53,875 nucleotides of DNA from an uncultured Oscillospiraceae bacterium (lineage in GTDB: Bacteria > Bacillota > Clostridia > Oscillospirales > Oscillospiraceae): contig CAKTNS010000015.1 of the NCBI GenBank assembly GCA_934589225.1, positions 1-53,875 on the forward strand, written 5' to 3'. Below the pieces are notes generated by a model that had not been told where the DNA came from, did no database searches, and saw nothing but the letters and a program-made list of their open reading frames with translations. Positions 6,906 to 14,883 of the stretch are shown piece by piece. The position numbers were made by a program, and so were the translations under genes. Position 1 is the first letter of the stretch. Each line of letters starts with the position of its first letter.

Positions 6906-8333
6906 TTAGTTTACCAGGGGCATGGTAAAGGTAAATTCCGTCTTCCCATCCCGGCTGGTCACACCGATGTTTTCCCCGTGACTGCATACAATGGTTTTTA
7001 CGATGTAGAGCCCCAGACCCCAGCCGTCCCGGTTTTTGGAGCGGCTCTTGTCCAGCTTGTGGAACCGGTCAAAGACCAGGGGCAGCTCCTCCGGGGGGAT
7101 GGTGTTGCCCTCGTTGGACACGGACACATAGGCCTTGGCGGCCCCTTCCTTGATTTTGAGCCCCAGAGTGCCCCCTACAGGGCAGAATTTCACCGCATTG
7201 TCAATGAGGTTGTAGATCACCTGGGTGATGTAATCCTCGTTGGCAAAGGTGAATACCGGGTGGTCCGGCATGTCCACCTCTACGTTCAGCTTCTTGTCGT
7301 CGATCTTCTTTTCAAAGGTCAGCAGCACCCGGCTGCAGGCATCCTCCAGATCAAACTGGATCTTCTTTTCGTCGGGAATGCCCCCCTGGCTCTGGAGCTG
7401 GGAAATATCCAGCATGCTCCGGACCAGCCGGGACAGCCGCTTGGTCTCGTCGGAGACGATCTGCAAATAGTGGGGCCACTTTTCCTCGGGGATGGTCTTG
7501 TCCAGCATGCCGTCTACATAGCCCGCAATGGTGGTCATGGGGGTTTTCAGCTCGTGGGACACATTGGCCACAAACTCCTGGCGGCGATACTCGCTTTTTT
7601 GCAGAGAGGAGGCCATGTTGTTAAAGGCCAGGGCCAGCTCCTCCACTTCCTCGGAGTAGTTGTCCTCGATCTTCACCCGGGCCTCCAGGTCCCCGTGGCC
7701 GAAGGCGTTGGCCACCCGGGCCATGTCCTGCAAGGGCCGGCTCTCCCGCCGGGCAAAAAGGGACACCGCCAATACCGATACCAGCACCACCACCGCCGCG
7801 GTGGTCAGGAAGATGTTGGAGATCTTGGTCAGCACCGCGTTGACCCCCGCCAGGGGGCAGGAGACGATGATGATGCCCAGATTCTGCCCCTCGCTGCCGC
7901 TCAGAGGCAGGGCCACCAGGAAGCGCTCTTCCTCATACAGCCCCTTTATGAGCCCCGTGGCCCGGTCCGAGCCCTGCTGCACCACCTTGTTGAGGTAGTC
8001 CTGATTCACATACAGCCCCACGTGCTTGCAGCCGAAAAGACTGTCGGAGCAGATGACCACCTTGCCCTCCCCATTGCACAGCACCGCATCAGAGCCGGAG
8101 ACCTTGGAGGCAATATCCAGGTTCATCATAAACTCCCGGGAACCCAAATTCTCGTCCTCTAAATAAGAGGCCGCCAAGTCCGCGATCAGCTGGGCATCCT
8201 TCTCCAATCGCCCATAGGTCGTATCCATCAGATAGTCCTGGACCATCATCTGAAAGGATCCCCCCAGCACCGTCAGCGCCACCAGCAATATCCCCGCGAA
8301 CACGGAAAAGCTGCGGCCAAAGGATGATTTCAT
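6906..8333 (-). CDS. Sensor histidine kinase (no adjacent response regulator)
   Basis: 475 residues from MKSSFGRS (AGAGGTGG upstream). TM1 is about 10-30, an extracytoplasmic single-Cache-like sensor follows (about 35-165), then TM2 and a HAMP segment. HisKA has His in ANVSHELKTP; the ATPase domain has an N box with NLIDNAVKFC and a G box GWGLGLY. It heads an operon with htrA and a thioesterase. No response-regulator gene lies on either side, which is unusual for this architecture; the upstream neighbour is an AT-rich acquired segment. Confidence 0.88.
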   Translation of the reverse strand: MKSSFGRSFSVFAGILLVALTVLGGSFQMMVQDYLMDTTYGRLEKDAQLIADLAASYLEDENLGSREFMMNLDIASKVSGSDAVLCNGEGKVVICSDSLFGCKHVGLYVNQDYLNKVVQQGSDRATGLIKGLYEEERFLVALPLSGSEGQNLGIIIVSCPLAGVNAVLTKISNIFLTTAAVVVLVSVLAVSLFARRESRPLQDMARVANAFGHGDLEARVKIEDNYSEEVEELALAFNNMASSLQKSEYRRQEFVANVSHELKTPMTTIAGYVDGMLDKTIPEEKWPHYLQIVSDETKRLSRLVRSMLDISQLQSQGGIPDEKKIQFDLEDACSRVLLTFEKKIDDKKLNVEVDMPDHPVFTFANEDYITQVIYNLIDNAVKFCPVGGTLGLKIKEGAAKAYVSVSNEGNTIPPEELPLVFDRFHKLDKSRSKNRDGWGLGLYIVKTIVCSHGENIGVTSRDGKTEFTFTMPLVN

Positions 8334-8363
8334 GTATCCACCTCTCAAAATTTCTTACAAGAA

Positions 8364-8391
8364 ATTATACCACAGAATCGGGGGTTTGCAA
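8364..8391 (-). promoter_or_regulatory. Sigma-A promoter of the kinase-htrA operon
   Basis: Minus strand: TTGCAA (8386-8391), 16-bp spacer, TATAAT (8364-8369), about 30 bp ahead of the kinase ATG. The kinase therefore has its own promoter and does not depend on a lost upstream gene. Confidence 0.65.
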
Positions 8392-8531
8392 TAAATGACG
8401 AAAAAAGTTTACAAAACCGGCCCGGAGCAGCGCCCCGGGAAACGTCGGCGGACCATTCTGATCCCGCAAGAGCAGCATCATTTCGCAAACAGGCTGACGG
8501 GGGTGAAAGAGAATTTGAAGGAGGTGATTGA

Positions 8532-8562
8532 TTTTACGATTGAATTGAAAGCAATCGTAAAA
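8532..8562. repeat. Inverted repeat related to the downstream operator
   Basis: TTTTACGATTG (8532-8542) and CAATCGTAAAA (8552-8562) are perfect 11-bp arms. The core TTTACGATTGAATT recurs at 8751-8764 in the promoter of the AlbA-type gene, so the two sites may bind the same protein. The rest of 8392-8730 is AT-rich and holds no convincing gene. Confidence 0.5.
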
Positions 8563-8729
8563 ATTTACGACCGAAATTGCGTGCGTTTGCGTACTTAAAT
8601 CTTCCTGATAAAGATCGATGTTTTCACCGGCAAAGAGTGTTTTTAAAGCATGCAGCTTTCCCAAAAAACAAAAACAAGGTCGGATAAGCATATAAAAAAA
8701 CAAAAAAGAAAAATACAGCCGAAAAGCAA

Positions 8730-8785
8730 TCGAAAATTCAATCATAAAAATTTACGATTGAATTTTCGACGTTTATGAATATAAT
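8730..8785 (+). promoter_or_regulatory. Promoter with overlapping operator palindrome
   Basis: The promoter is TTGAAT (8758-8763), 16 bp, TATAAT (8780-8785). A perfect 14-bp inverted repeat (arms 8730-8743 and 8756-8769) covers the -35 box. A protein bound there would block RNA polymerase; autoregulation by the downstream winged-helix protein is the simple guess. Confidence 0.6.
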
Positions 8786-8818
8786 AGAATCAATGAGATG
8801 GGAAAGGGTGAGATTATT

Positions 8819-10072
8819 ATGCGTGAGACGAGAACACTGGAGTTTAAGGAAACGATCACAAATACTTTTCTGAAAACAGTCAGTGCCTTTTCAAATTACG
8901 ATGGAGGAACAATTCTTTTCGGTGTAGATGACGATGGAAAAGTAAAAGGTTTACCGGATGTAAAACAGGCTTGTCTGGATATCGAAAATAAAATCAATGA
9001 CAGCATATCCCCCCAACCGGACTATACACTTGAAATACAAAATCATGATCAGACGATAAAGCTTACTGTAAAAAGTGGTCTTCAGAAGCCCTATTTATAT
9101 AAAGCAAAGGCATACAAACGAAATGATACAGCAACGATCGAAGTAGATACTTTGGAGCTTTCGAGGCTTGTATTGGATGGGAAAAATATCAGATTCGAAG
9201 AACTGCCTTGTGAAGATCAAGAATTGTCTTTTGAAGTTTTACGTCGGAAACTGAAAGAAAGTGTTCACATCGAGACTTTTAATCGGGATACCCTGAAGAC
9301 GTTGAATTTGTATGACGATAGAAACGGATTCAATAATGCGGCGGGAATTCTGGCAGATCAGAATCATTTTCCGGGAATTGATATTGTAAAGTTCGGAGAG
9401 AGCATCAGTATCATTCAAAAGAGAGTGACCTTCGAAAGAATATCGGCCTTGGATGTATACGAAAAGGCGATAGATGTATTCAGAGACTATTACCAATATG
9501 AAGTAATACAGGGCGCTGACAGAAAGAAGATGGAGCAGATACCGGAAGCAGCTTTCAGAGAAGCAATTGCCAATGCTCTGATTCATAGGGTGTGGGACGT
9601 GGATTCACAAATCAGGGTTGCGATGTTTGATGACAGAATTGAGATACTTTCCCCTGGCGGGCTGCCATCCGGAATAACGGAAAAAGAATATCTGTCAGGC
9701 AAACTTTCTGTTTTAAGAAATCGAAACCTTGCAAATGTGTTTTACAGATTGGGATTCGTAGAGATATTTGGAACAGGCATTACAAGAATAAAACAGCTTT
9801 ATACAGAAGCCCTGATCAGGCCGGAGTTTGAAGTGTCAGAGAATGCGATAAAAATCCTCCTTCCGATATTTGTAAAGAACGCGAATTTGACCGAAGACGA
9901 AAAAGAAATCTACAAATTTTTAAGCAAGACGATGTTAAAACCAATAAGTGAAATTGCGCCATATATACCTTTTGGAAAATCAAAGACCACAAAACTGCTG
10001 AAAGATATGGAGCAGAAAGGTGTGATTGCAATTGAGGGAAAAGGACGAGGTACAAAATATATAATCAAGTAG
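8819..10072 (+). CDS. AlbA_2/Schlafen-type DNA-binding protein with ATPase-like and winged-helix domains
   Basis: 417 residues from MRETRTLEFKE (AAAGGGTGAG upstream). The N-terminal AlbA_2 domain (PF04326-type) shows LEFKE and FSNYDGGTILFGVDDDG. The middle part, with FREAIANALIHR and LPSGITEKEY, matches the ATP-binding (HATPase_c_4) domain usual in this family. The C-terminus (about 350-417) looks like a winged helix (LKDMEQKGVIAIEGKGRGTKYIIK type wing). The gene is much more AT-rich than its neighbours and sits alone, which points to horizontal acquisition. Such proteins act as regulators near mobile or defence genes; the target here is unknown. Confidence 0.8.
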   Translation: MRETRTLEFKETITNTFLKTVSAFSNYDGGTILFGVDDDGKVKGLPDVKQACLDIENKINDSISPQPDYTLEIQNHDQTIKLTVKSGLQKPYLYKAKAYKRNDTATIEVDTLELSRLVLDGKNIRFEELPCEDQELSFEVLRRKLKESVHIETFNRDTLKTLNLYDDRNGFNNAAGILADQNHFPGIDIVKFGESISIIQKRVTFERISALDVYEKAIDVFRDYYQYEVIQGADRKKMEQIPEAAFREAIANALIHRVWDVDSQIRVAMFDDRIEILSPGGLPSGITEKEYLSGKLSVLRNRNLANVFYRLGFVEIFGTGITRIKQLYTEALIRPEFEVSENAIKILLPIFVKNANLTEDEKEIYKFLSKTMLKPISEIAPYIPFGKSKTTKLLKDMEQKGVIAIEGKGRGTKYIIK

Positions 10073-10262
10073 TACCCGCCAAACCGCAGCAGCCTGTTTT
10101 CTCGATTTTGGCTGCATTTGATTGCACTGATTTGCCTCATTTTGTGATGAAAACTGAAATCTGATAGGAGCCGACAGCAGGAGAGACGCTTTCTCCTGCT
10201 GTGCTGGAAAAGCGTCATTCTGTAATAATGTGATAACGGCACCGTAAAATCAAAATAATTAT

Positions 10263-10403
10263 GTGATTGGGTTCCCGAAAATATCCAGGAGCCGGAAGTA
10301 CCGTCCCTCTCAGCCAGCAAGGGAATATGAGGACGTGCTGAATATCCCGCTGTTTATGGCGGGTCAAGCGGACCGGTTGATTGGGCTTGCACTGAACCGG
10401 TAA
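10263..10403 (+). pseudogene. Possible C-terminal gene remnant
   Basis: An open frame ends at TAA 10401 with protein-like text (REYEDVLNIPLFMAGQ, then ADRLIGLALNR) but has no ribosome binding site and no start context. It may be the tail of a deleted mobile-element gene. Family not recognised. The surrounding 10073-10489 otherwise contains only a palindrome, ACAGCAGGAGA/TCTCCTGCTGT, around 10175-10202, and a terminator. Confidence 0.25.
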
Positions 10404-10433
10404 AGCGGGAACAAATAGGACTATAGAATTTAG

Positions 10434-10467
10434 CAACAGGGGGAGGGTTTTCCTCCTGTTGTTTTTA
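10434..10467 (+). terminator. Intrinsic terminator
   Basis: CAACAGG(GGGAGG) pairs with (CC)TCCTGTTG and is followed by TTTTTATATT. It lies directly after the gene remnant, which supports a former gene reading in the plus direction. Confidence 0.7.
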
Positions 10468-10505
10468 TATTGTTCCGATAATCCATAACATGTTATTCCG
10501 AAAGG

Positions 10506-10534
10506 TTGCCAATGTTCCGCAAAAATGCTATAAT
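10506..10534 (+). promoter_or_regulatory. Sigma-A promoter of the phosphatase gene
   Basis: TTGCCA (10506-10511), 17-bp spacer, TATAAT (10529-10534); near-consensus. Confidence 0.75.
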
Positions 10535-10567
10535 GGAGTAAAAATCTACATCAAAAGGAATAAAACA

Positions 10568-11059
10568 ATGGTAAAAATCTTATTTATCTGCCACGGCAAC
10601 ATCTGCCGCAGCGTCTCCGCCCAGTATATTTTGGAGGAGCTGCTGCGGCGGCGGGGGGTTACCGGGGTTTTGGCGGACTCGGCGGCGACTTCTCGGGAGG
10701 AGATCGGAAATGGAATTTATCCGCCCATGAAGGCGGCGCTGGGGCGGATGGGGGTGCCGGTGGGGGATCATCGGGCCCGGCAGATGAAGGCGGAGGACTA
10801 TGAGGCCTATGATCTGCTCATCGGCATGGACCGGGAGAATCTATACAACATGAGGCGGATTCTGGGGGCGGACCCAGAAGGAAAGCTGCACTATCTGATG
10901 GAATACGCCGGCCGCCCCGGGGAGGCGGTGGAGGACCCCTGGTACACCCGGAAATTTGACAGCTGTGCGGCCCAGATCGCGGAGGGCTGCGCGGGACTAT
11001 TGGAGCACATTCTAAACGACCCCGCATTTACCTGTTCCGCCTCCGGGGCGGCTCTCTGA
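10568..11059 (+). CDS. Low-molecular-weight protein-tyrosine phosphatase
   Basis: 163 residues from MVKILFICHGN, with AAAAGGA upstream; an upstream in-frame ATG overlaps the promoter and is rejected. The P-loop C-X5-R is Cys8-HGNIC-Arg14-Ser. The general acid is in VEDPWY. The family removes phosphate from phosphotyrosine or phospho-arginine proteins in the cytosol (Wzb/YwlE-like). The gene is monocistronic, between its own promoter and a strong terminator. Its C-terminal tail is slightly longer than usual. Confidence 0.9.
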   Translation: MVKILFICHGNICRSVSAQYILEELLRRRGVTGVLADSAATSREEIGNGIYPPMKAALGRMGVPVGDHRARQMKAEDYEAYDLLIGMDRENLYNMRRILGADPEGKLHYLMEYAGRPGEAVEDPWYTRKFDSCAAQIAEGCAGLLEHILNDPAFTCSASGAAL

Positions 11060-11095
11060 TCGCTGGGGCAAGCGGTCCACAAACAACACCGATAC

Positions 11096-11135
11096 GGCCC
11101 GGGATGACCCTTTTCGTCATTCCGGGCCATATTTT
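11096..11135 (+). terminator. Intrinsic terminator after the phosphatase
   Basis: GGCCCGGGATGAC (11096-11108) pairs with GTCATTCCGGGCC (11116-11128), followed by ATATTTTT. The remaining 11136-11503 is a non-coding leader with several TGAAACAG-like repeats and no gene. Confidence 0.85.
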
Positions 11136-11362
11136 TGGCTTTGATAACAATGGACGGGTTTCCCGCAATTTGAAAACGTATTTGGAAAGGAAATTTCAAA
11201 GGATGTTTCTTTCCGAAACAATTTTGCAAGGAATCCGCAGACGGTGCGGGAAACGCCAGAATGAATGATGGCATTATGCACAAAACAGGACTTATAAAAC
11301 TGTGCGCACATAACAAAAATACGTGGCAGTTTCAAAATGGAACAAAAACAGGGTTTTCAAGT

Positions 11363-11391
11363 TTGCGGGATTTCTGAAAACTGGTTATGAT
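11363..11391 (+). promoter_or_regulatory. Candidate promoter of the sugar-acid operon
   Basis: TTGCGG (11363-11368), 17-bp spacer, TATGAT (11386-11391), about 110 bp before the kinase ATG. No sigma-54 type -24/-12 element is seen, which fits the loss of the sigma-54 contact loop in the regulator encoded at 22090. Confidence 0.4.
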
Positions 11392-11503
11392 TGAAACAGA
11401 AAAAGGAAAGACGCCGGGGAAAACAGAGAAGAACTGGGAGACATTGGAGCTTCCCCGGCAGTCTGAATTTCATTTTGAAACAGAAACGAGATGAGAGCAA
11501 ACC

Positions 11504-12760
11504 ATGATACGATTGCTGATCATAGCGGATGATTTTACGGGCGCGCTGGACACGGGCATTCAGTTCCGGGGAAAGCAAACCGCCCTTCGGTTCGGTCAGA
11601 GCCCCGGCAGTTATTTGAAGGGGCTGGCCCCGGGCACCAAGGTGCTGATCATCGACGCGGAAACCCGGCACCTGTCCCCGGAGGAAGCAGCCGCCGTGGT
11701 GGGCAGGATCGCAAAGGATGCCGCGGACACCGGCACGGAATGCATTTACAAAAAAACCGACTCCGGACTCCGAGGAAATATCGGCTCGGAACTGATGGCT
11801 GTGCTGCAGGGCACCGGCGGAAAGGCCCTCCACTTTGTGCCGGCCCTGCCCCAGCTGAACCGGATCACCAAAAACGGTGTACAGTACATTGACGGCCTGG
11901 AGGTGGCGGACAGCGTCTTTGGCAAAGACCCCTTTGAGCCGGTGACGGCCTCCCGGGTGGCGGACATCATCGGCCAGCAGACCCGGGTGCCGGTGGTCTT
12001 CCCGGAGGAGGACCGGCCCGGCCCGGTGATCATCCTCCACGACGCGGAAACGGTACAGGACCTGGAGGCCATTGCCCGGGACCTGAAAGAACAGGGCGAA
12101 ACGGCTCTGCTGGCGGGCTGCGCGGGCTTTGCCCAGATGCTGCCGGAGCTGCTGGACATCCCCACGGGGGCGGCAGAGGTGCCGGAGCTTCCCCAAAAGC
12201 TGGTAACGGTCTGCGGCAGCATCAACCCCATCACCCTGTCCCAGATGGACCGGGCGGAGCAGGCAGGGGTACCCCGGCTCCGGCTCCGGGTGGCGCAGAA
12301 GCTGGACGACGGCTGGCGTGGGACCCATCAGTGGCGGCAGGATGTAAACGCCATGGAGCAGACCATTCTGGACCACCCCAACGTGATCGTCGAGTGCGAC
12401 GGCCTGGGAGACCCGGAGGGGCTGGAAGCCTGCCGGGAAAAGCTGGGGATGGATCTGGAAGGGATGCGGCAGCGGATCTCCGGTGTCATGGGCTCCCTGC
12501 TGAAAACCTTCCTGGAGGACGGCCTGGAGGCCACCTGGATGGTCACCGGCGGCGACACCCTGATGGCCTTTATGGAGCTGGCGGACCTGCACGAGCTGAC
12601 CCCCATCTGTGAGTATCTGCCCGGGGTGGTGCTGGCAAGCGTAGAGCTGGAAGGCAAAACCGTCTATCTTTTGACAAAATCCGGCGGCTTCGGAGAACAG
12701 TCCCTGCTGCTGGATCTGGAACAAAAACTGCATCAAAATACAACCGGTAAAGGAGAATGA
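11504..12760 (+). CDS. dtnK: Four-carbon acid-sugar kinase (DUF1537 family)
   Basis: 418 residues. The N-terminal substrate domain has ADDFTGALDTG (9-19) and KTDSGLRG (84-91). The C-terminal nucleotide domain has GGDT (349-352) and ends with LTKSGGFGEQ. Members phosphorylate D-threonate, D-erythronate or 3-oxo-tetronate at the terminal hydroxyl with ATP. With the PdxA2-like enzyme three genes on, a D-threonate-type route to DHAP is the obvious model. First gene of the operon; its stop overlaps or touches the next gene. The symbol follows D-threonate kinase and is inference; substrate stereochemistry is not readable from sequence. Confidence 0.82.
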   Translation: MIRLLIIADDFTGALDTGIQFRGKQTALRFGQSPGSYLKGLAPGTKVLIIDAETRHLSPEEAAAVVGRIAKDAADTGTECIYKKTDSGLRGNIGSELMAVLQGTGGKALHFVPALPQLNRITKNGVQYIDGLEVADSVFGKDPFEPVTASRVADIIGQQTRVPVVFPEEDRPGPVIILHDAETVQDLEAIARDLKEQGETALLAGCAGFAQMLPELLDIPTGAAEVPELPQKLVTVCGSINPITLSQMDRAEQAGVPRLRLRVAQKLDDGWRGTHQWRQDVNAMEQTILDHPNVIVECDGLGDPEGLEACREKLGMDLEGMRQRISGVMGSLLKTFLEDGLEATWMVTGGDTLMAFMELADLHELTPICEYLPGVVLASVELEGKTVYLLTKSGGFGEQSLLLDLEQKLHQNTTGKGE

Positions 12761-12762
12761 AC

Positions 12763-13929
12763 ATGCTTACACAATACAGTCTGAAAATGCCCCATGCCGT
12801 TTACGGCGGGGAGAACGCCATGGAGAACATCGCCGCCATCATCAAGGCCCGGGGCTCCAAGCGTGTGGCCATGTTTACGGACAAGGGTCTGCGGAGCCTG
12901 GGGCTGTTTGACATGGCCGAAGAGGTGGTAAAGTCCACCGGCACCGATTACTATGTGCTGGATGAGCTGCCCCCGGAGCCCTCTTACATGGCGGTGCAGA
13001 AGATCGTTGACGAGTTCAAGCACAGCGGCGCGGACCTGATCGTCGCCTGCGGCGGCGGCTCCGTCATGGACGCGGCCAAGCTGGCCTCCATCCTGGTCAC
13101 CGACGAATACGGTGTCAAGGAGCTGCTGGACAACCCCGGCATGGCCAAGAAGTGCGTGCCCATCGTGCTGATCCCCACCACCGCCGGCACCGGCGCGGAG
13201 GTCACCCCCAACGCCATTGTGGGCGTGCCGGAGAAGGAGCTGAAAATCGGCATCGTCAATGAGAACATGATCGCGGACTACGTGATCCTGGATGCCCGGC
13301 TCATCAAGAACCTGCCCCGGAAGATCGCCGCCGCCACCGGCGTGGATGCCCTGGCCCACTGCGTGGAGTGCTTCACCTCCAACAAGGCCAACCCCTTCAG
13401 CGACATGTACGCTCTGGAGGGTGCGGACCTGATCATCAACAACATTGAAAAGGCCTGTGACGACCCCACCGCCATGACAGAAAAGAACCGGATGCAGATC
13501 GCCGCTTACTACGGCGGCCTGGCCATTACCGCCTCCGGCACCACCGCCGTCCATGCCCTGAGCTACCCCTTGGGCGGCAAATACCACATTGCCCACGGCG
13601 TTTCCAATGCCATTCTGCTGGCCCCGGTCATGCGCTTCAATGCCCAGGACCCGGCCTTCCGGCAGCGGCTGGCCCTGCTGTATGACCGCTGCTGCCACGA
13701 GGAGACCAAGGTTTCCACCGTGGACGAAAAGAGCGCCTGGATGATGGCAAAAATGGAGCACATCGTCCGGCACCTGGAGATCCCCACCAGCCTGACGGAG
13801 TTCAACGTCCCCAAGGAGGACCTGGAGGGCCTGGTAGAGGCCGGTATGCAGGTCCAGCGGCTGCTGGTGAACAACATGCGCAAGGTGGAGCCCCAGGACG
13901 CCAGAGCCATTTATCAGGAAATTCTGTAA
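12763..13929 (+). CDS. Iron-containing alcohol dehydrogenase
   Basis: 388 residues starting MLTQYSLKMP; AAAGGAG is 7 nt ahead of this ATG, while the ATG at 12757 is too close to it. NAD-binding GGGSVMDAAK is at 97-106. The metal ligands are Asp195, His199, His264 and His278. It probably interconverts an aldehyde and an alcohol, for example glycolaldehyde/ethylene glycol, or oxidises the sugar-acid substrate. The operon position suggests it handles the aldehyde released by the DapA-like aldolases. Confidence 0.88.
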   Translation: MLTQYSLKMPHAVYGGENAMENIAAIIKARGSKRVAMFTDKGLRSLGLFDMAEEVVKSTGTDYYVLDELPPEPSYMAVQKIVDEFKHSGADLIVACGGGSVMDAAKLASILVTDEYGVKELLDNPGMAKKCVPIVLIPTTAGTGAEVTPNAIVGVPEKELKIGIVNENMIADYVILDARLIKNLPRKIAAATGVDALAHCVECFTSNKANPFSDMYALEGADLIINNIEKACDDPTAMTEKNRMQIAAYYGGLAITASGTTAVHALSYPLGGKYHIAHGVSNAILLAPVMRFNAQDPAFRQRLALLYDRCCHEETKVSTVDEKSAWMMAKMEHIVRHLEIPTSLTEFNVPKEDLEGLVEAGMQVQRLLVNNMRKVEPQDARAIYQEIL

Positions 13930-13941
13930 AGGAGTACGGAT

Positions 13942-14850
13942 ATGAAAAGCTGTGAGATCAAGGGCATTATCCCTCCCATTCTGACCCCCATGAACAACGA
14001 CCAGGAGCAGACCGTGAACCATCAGGAGCTCCGCAACCAGGTGGAGCGGCTCCTTGCCGGCGGCGTACACGGCCTGTTCCCCTTCGGTACCAACGGCGAG
14101 GGCTACATCCTGAGCCTGAAGGAAAAGGAAGAGGTGCTGGAGACGGTCATCGACCAGGTCAAGGGCCGGGTCCCCGTCTATGCCGGTACCGGCTGTATCT
14201 CCACCGCCGACACCGTTCGGATGTCCAAGCGGGCGGAGGAGCTGGGCGCGGACGTGCTCTCCATCATCACCCCCAGCTTCGCCCTGGCCAGCCAGAAGGA
14301 GCTGTATGACCACTATGTAGAGGTGGCCAAGCATGTAAATATCCCCATCGTGCTCTATAATATCCCCATGCGTACCGGCAACAAGCTGCTGCCGGAGACC
14401 GTTGAAAAGCTGGCCCGGGATGTGGACGTCATTATGGGTGCCAAAGATTCCTCCGGCGACCGGGAGAATCTGAAGGCCTACATCGACCGGACCCGGGACC
14501 TGGAGAAGCCCTTCTCCGTACTGGCCGGAAACGACGGAAATATCCTCTACTGCCTGGAAAACGGCGGCACCGGCGGCATTGCCGGACGGGCAAACATCTG
14601 GCCCGCCACCGTGGCTTCCATCTACGACCACTTTGTGGCGGGAGACCTGGACAAGGCCCGGCAGGCCCAGGAGGCCGTGGCCAAAATCCAGCCGGTCTTC
14701 AAGTTCGGCAACCCCAACACCATCATCAAAAAGGCCGTCAGCCTCATGGGCTACCCCGTGGGTGACTGCCGCCGTCCCTTCTGCTACCTCTGCGACGAGG
14801 GCCTGGAGGCCCTGAAGCAGGTGCTGGAAGAGACCAAGGACCTGGGCTGA
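13942..14850 (+). CDS. DapA/N-acetylneuraminate-lyase family aldolase 1
   Basis: 302 residues, a TIM barrel of the class I DHDPS/NAL superfamily. The GTNGE loop is at 49-53, catalytic Tyr139 in LYNIPMRTG and Schiff-base Lys168 in GAKDSSGD. Such enzymes cleave or form 2-oxo acids through a pyruvate imine. In this operon a sugar-acid aldolase or dehydratase is more likely than lysine biosynthesis. It has a clear paralogue at 16987, with matching starts and ends (VGDCR.PF near the C-terminus). The spacing from the dehydrogenase is 12 bp. Confidence 0.85.
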   Translation: MKSCEIKGIIPPILTPMNNDQEQTVNHQELRNQVERLLAGGVHGLFPFGTNGEGYILSLKEKEEVLETVIDQVKGRVPVYAGTGCISTADTVRMSKRAEELGADVLSIITPSFALASQKELYDHYVEVAKHVNIPIVLYNIPMRTGNKLLPETVEKLARDVDVIMGAKDSSGDRENLKAYIDRTRDLEKPFSVLAGNDGNILYCLENGGTGGIAGRANIWPATVASIYDHFVAGDLDKARQAQEAVAKIQPVFKFGNPNTIIKKAVSLMGYPVGDCRRPFCYLCDEGLEALKQVLEETKDLG

Positions 14851-14883
14851 TGTTCCAAGATCAACGAAAAGGAGAACGCGATT

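Noticed and set aside
8395..8598. Plus-strand ORF of 67 codons in the AT-rich segment
   Set aside because: Overlaps the kinase promoter region, crosses a palindrome and resembles nothing known; ribosome site is unconvincing.
11262..11285. Sigma-54 promoter (TGGCA..TGCA) upstream of the sugar-acid operon
   Set aside because: TGGCATTATGCAC has the wrong spacing between its GG and GC elements, and the regulator lacks the sigma-54 contact loop.
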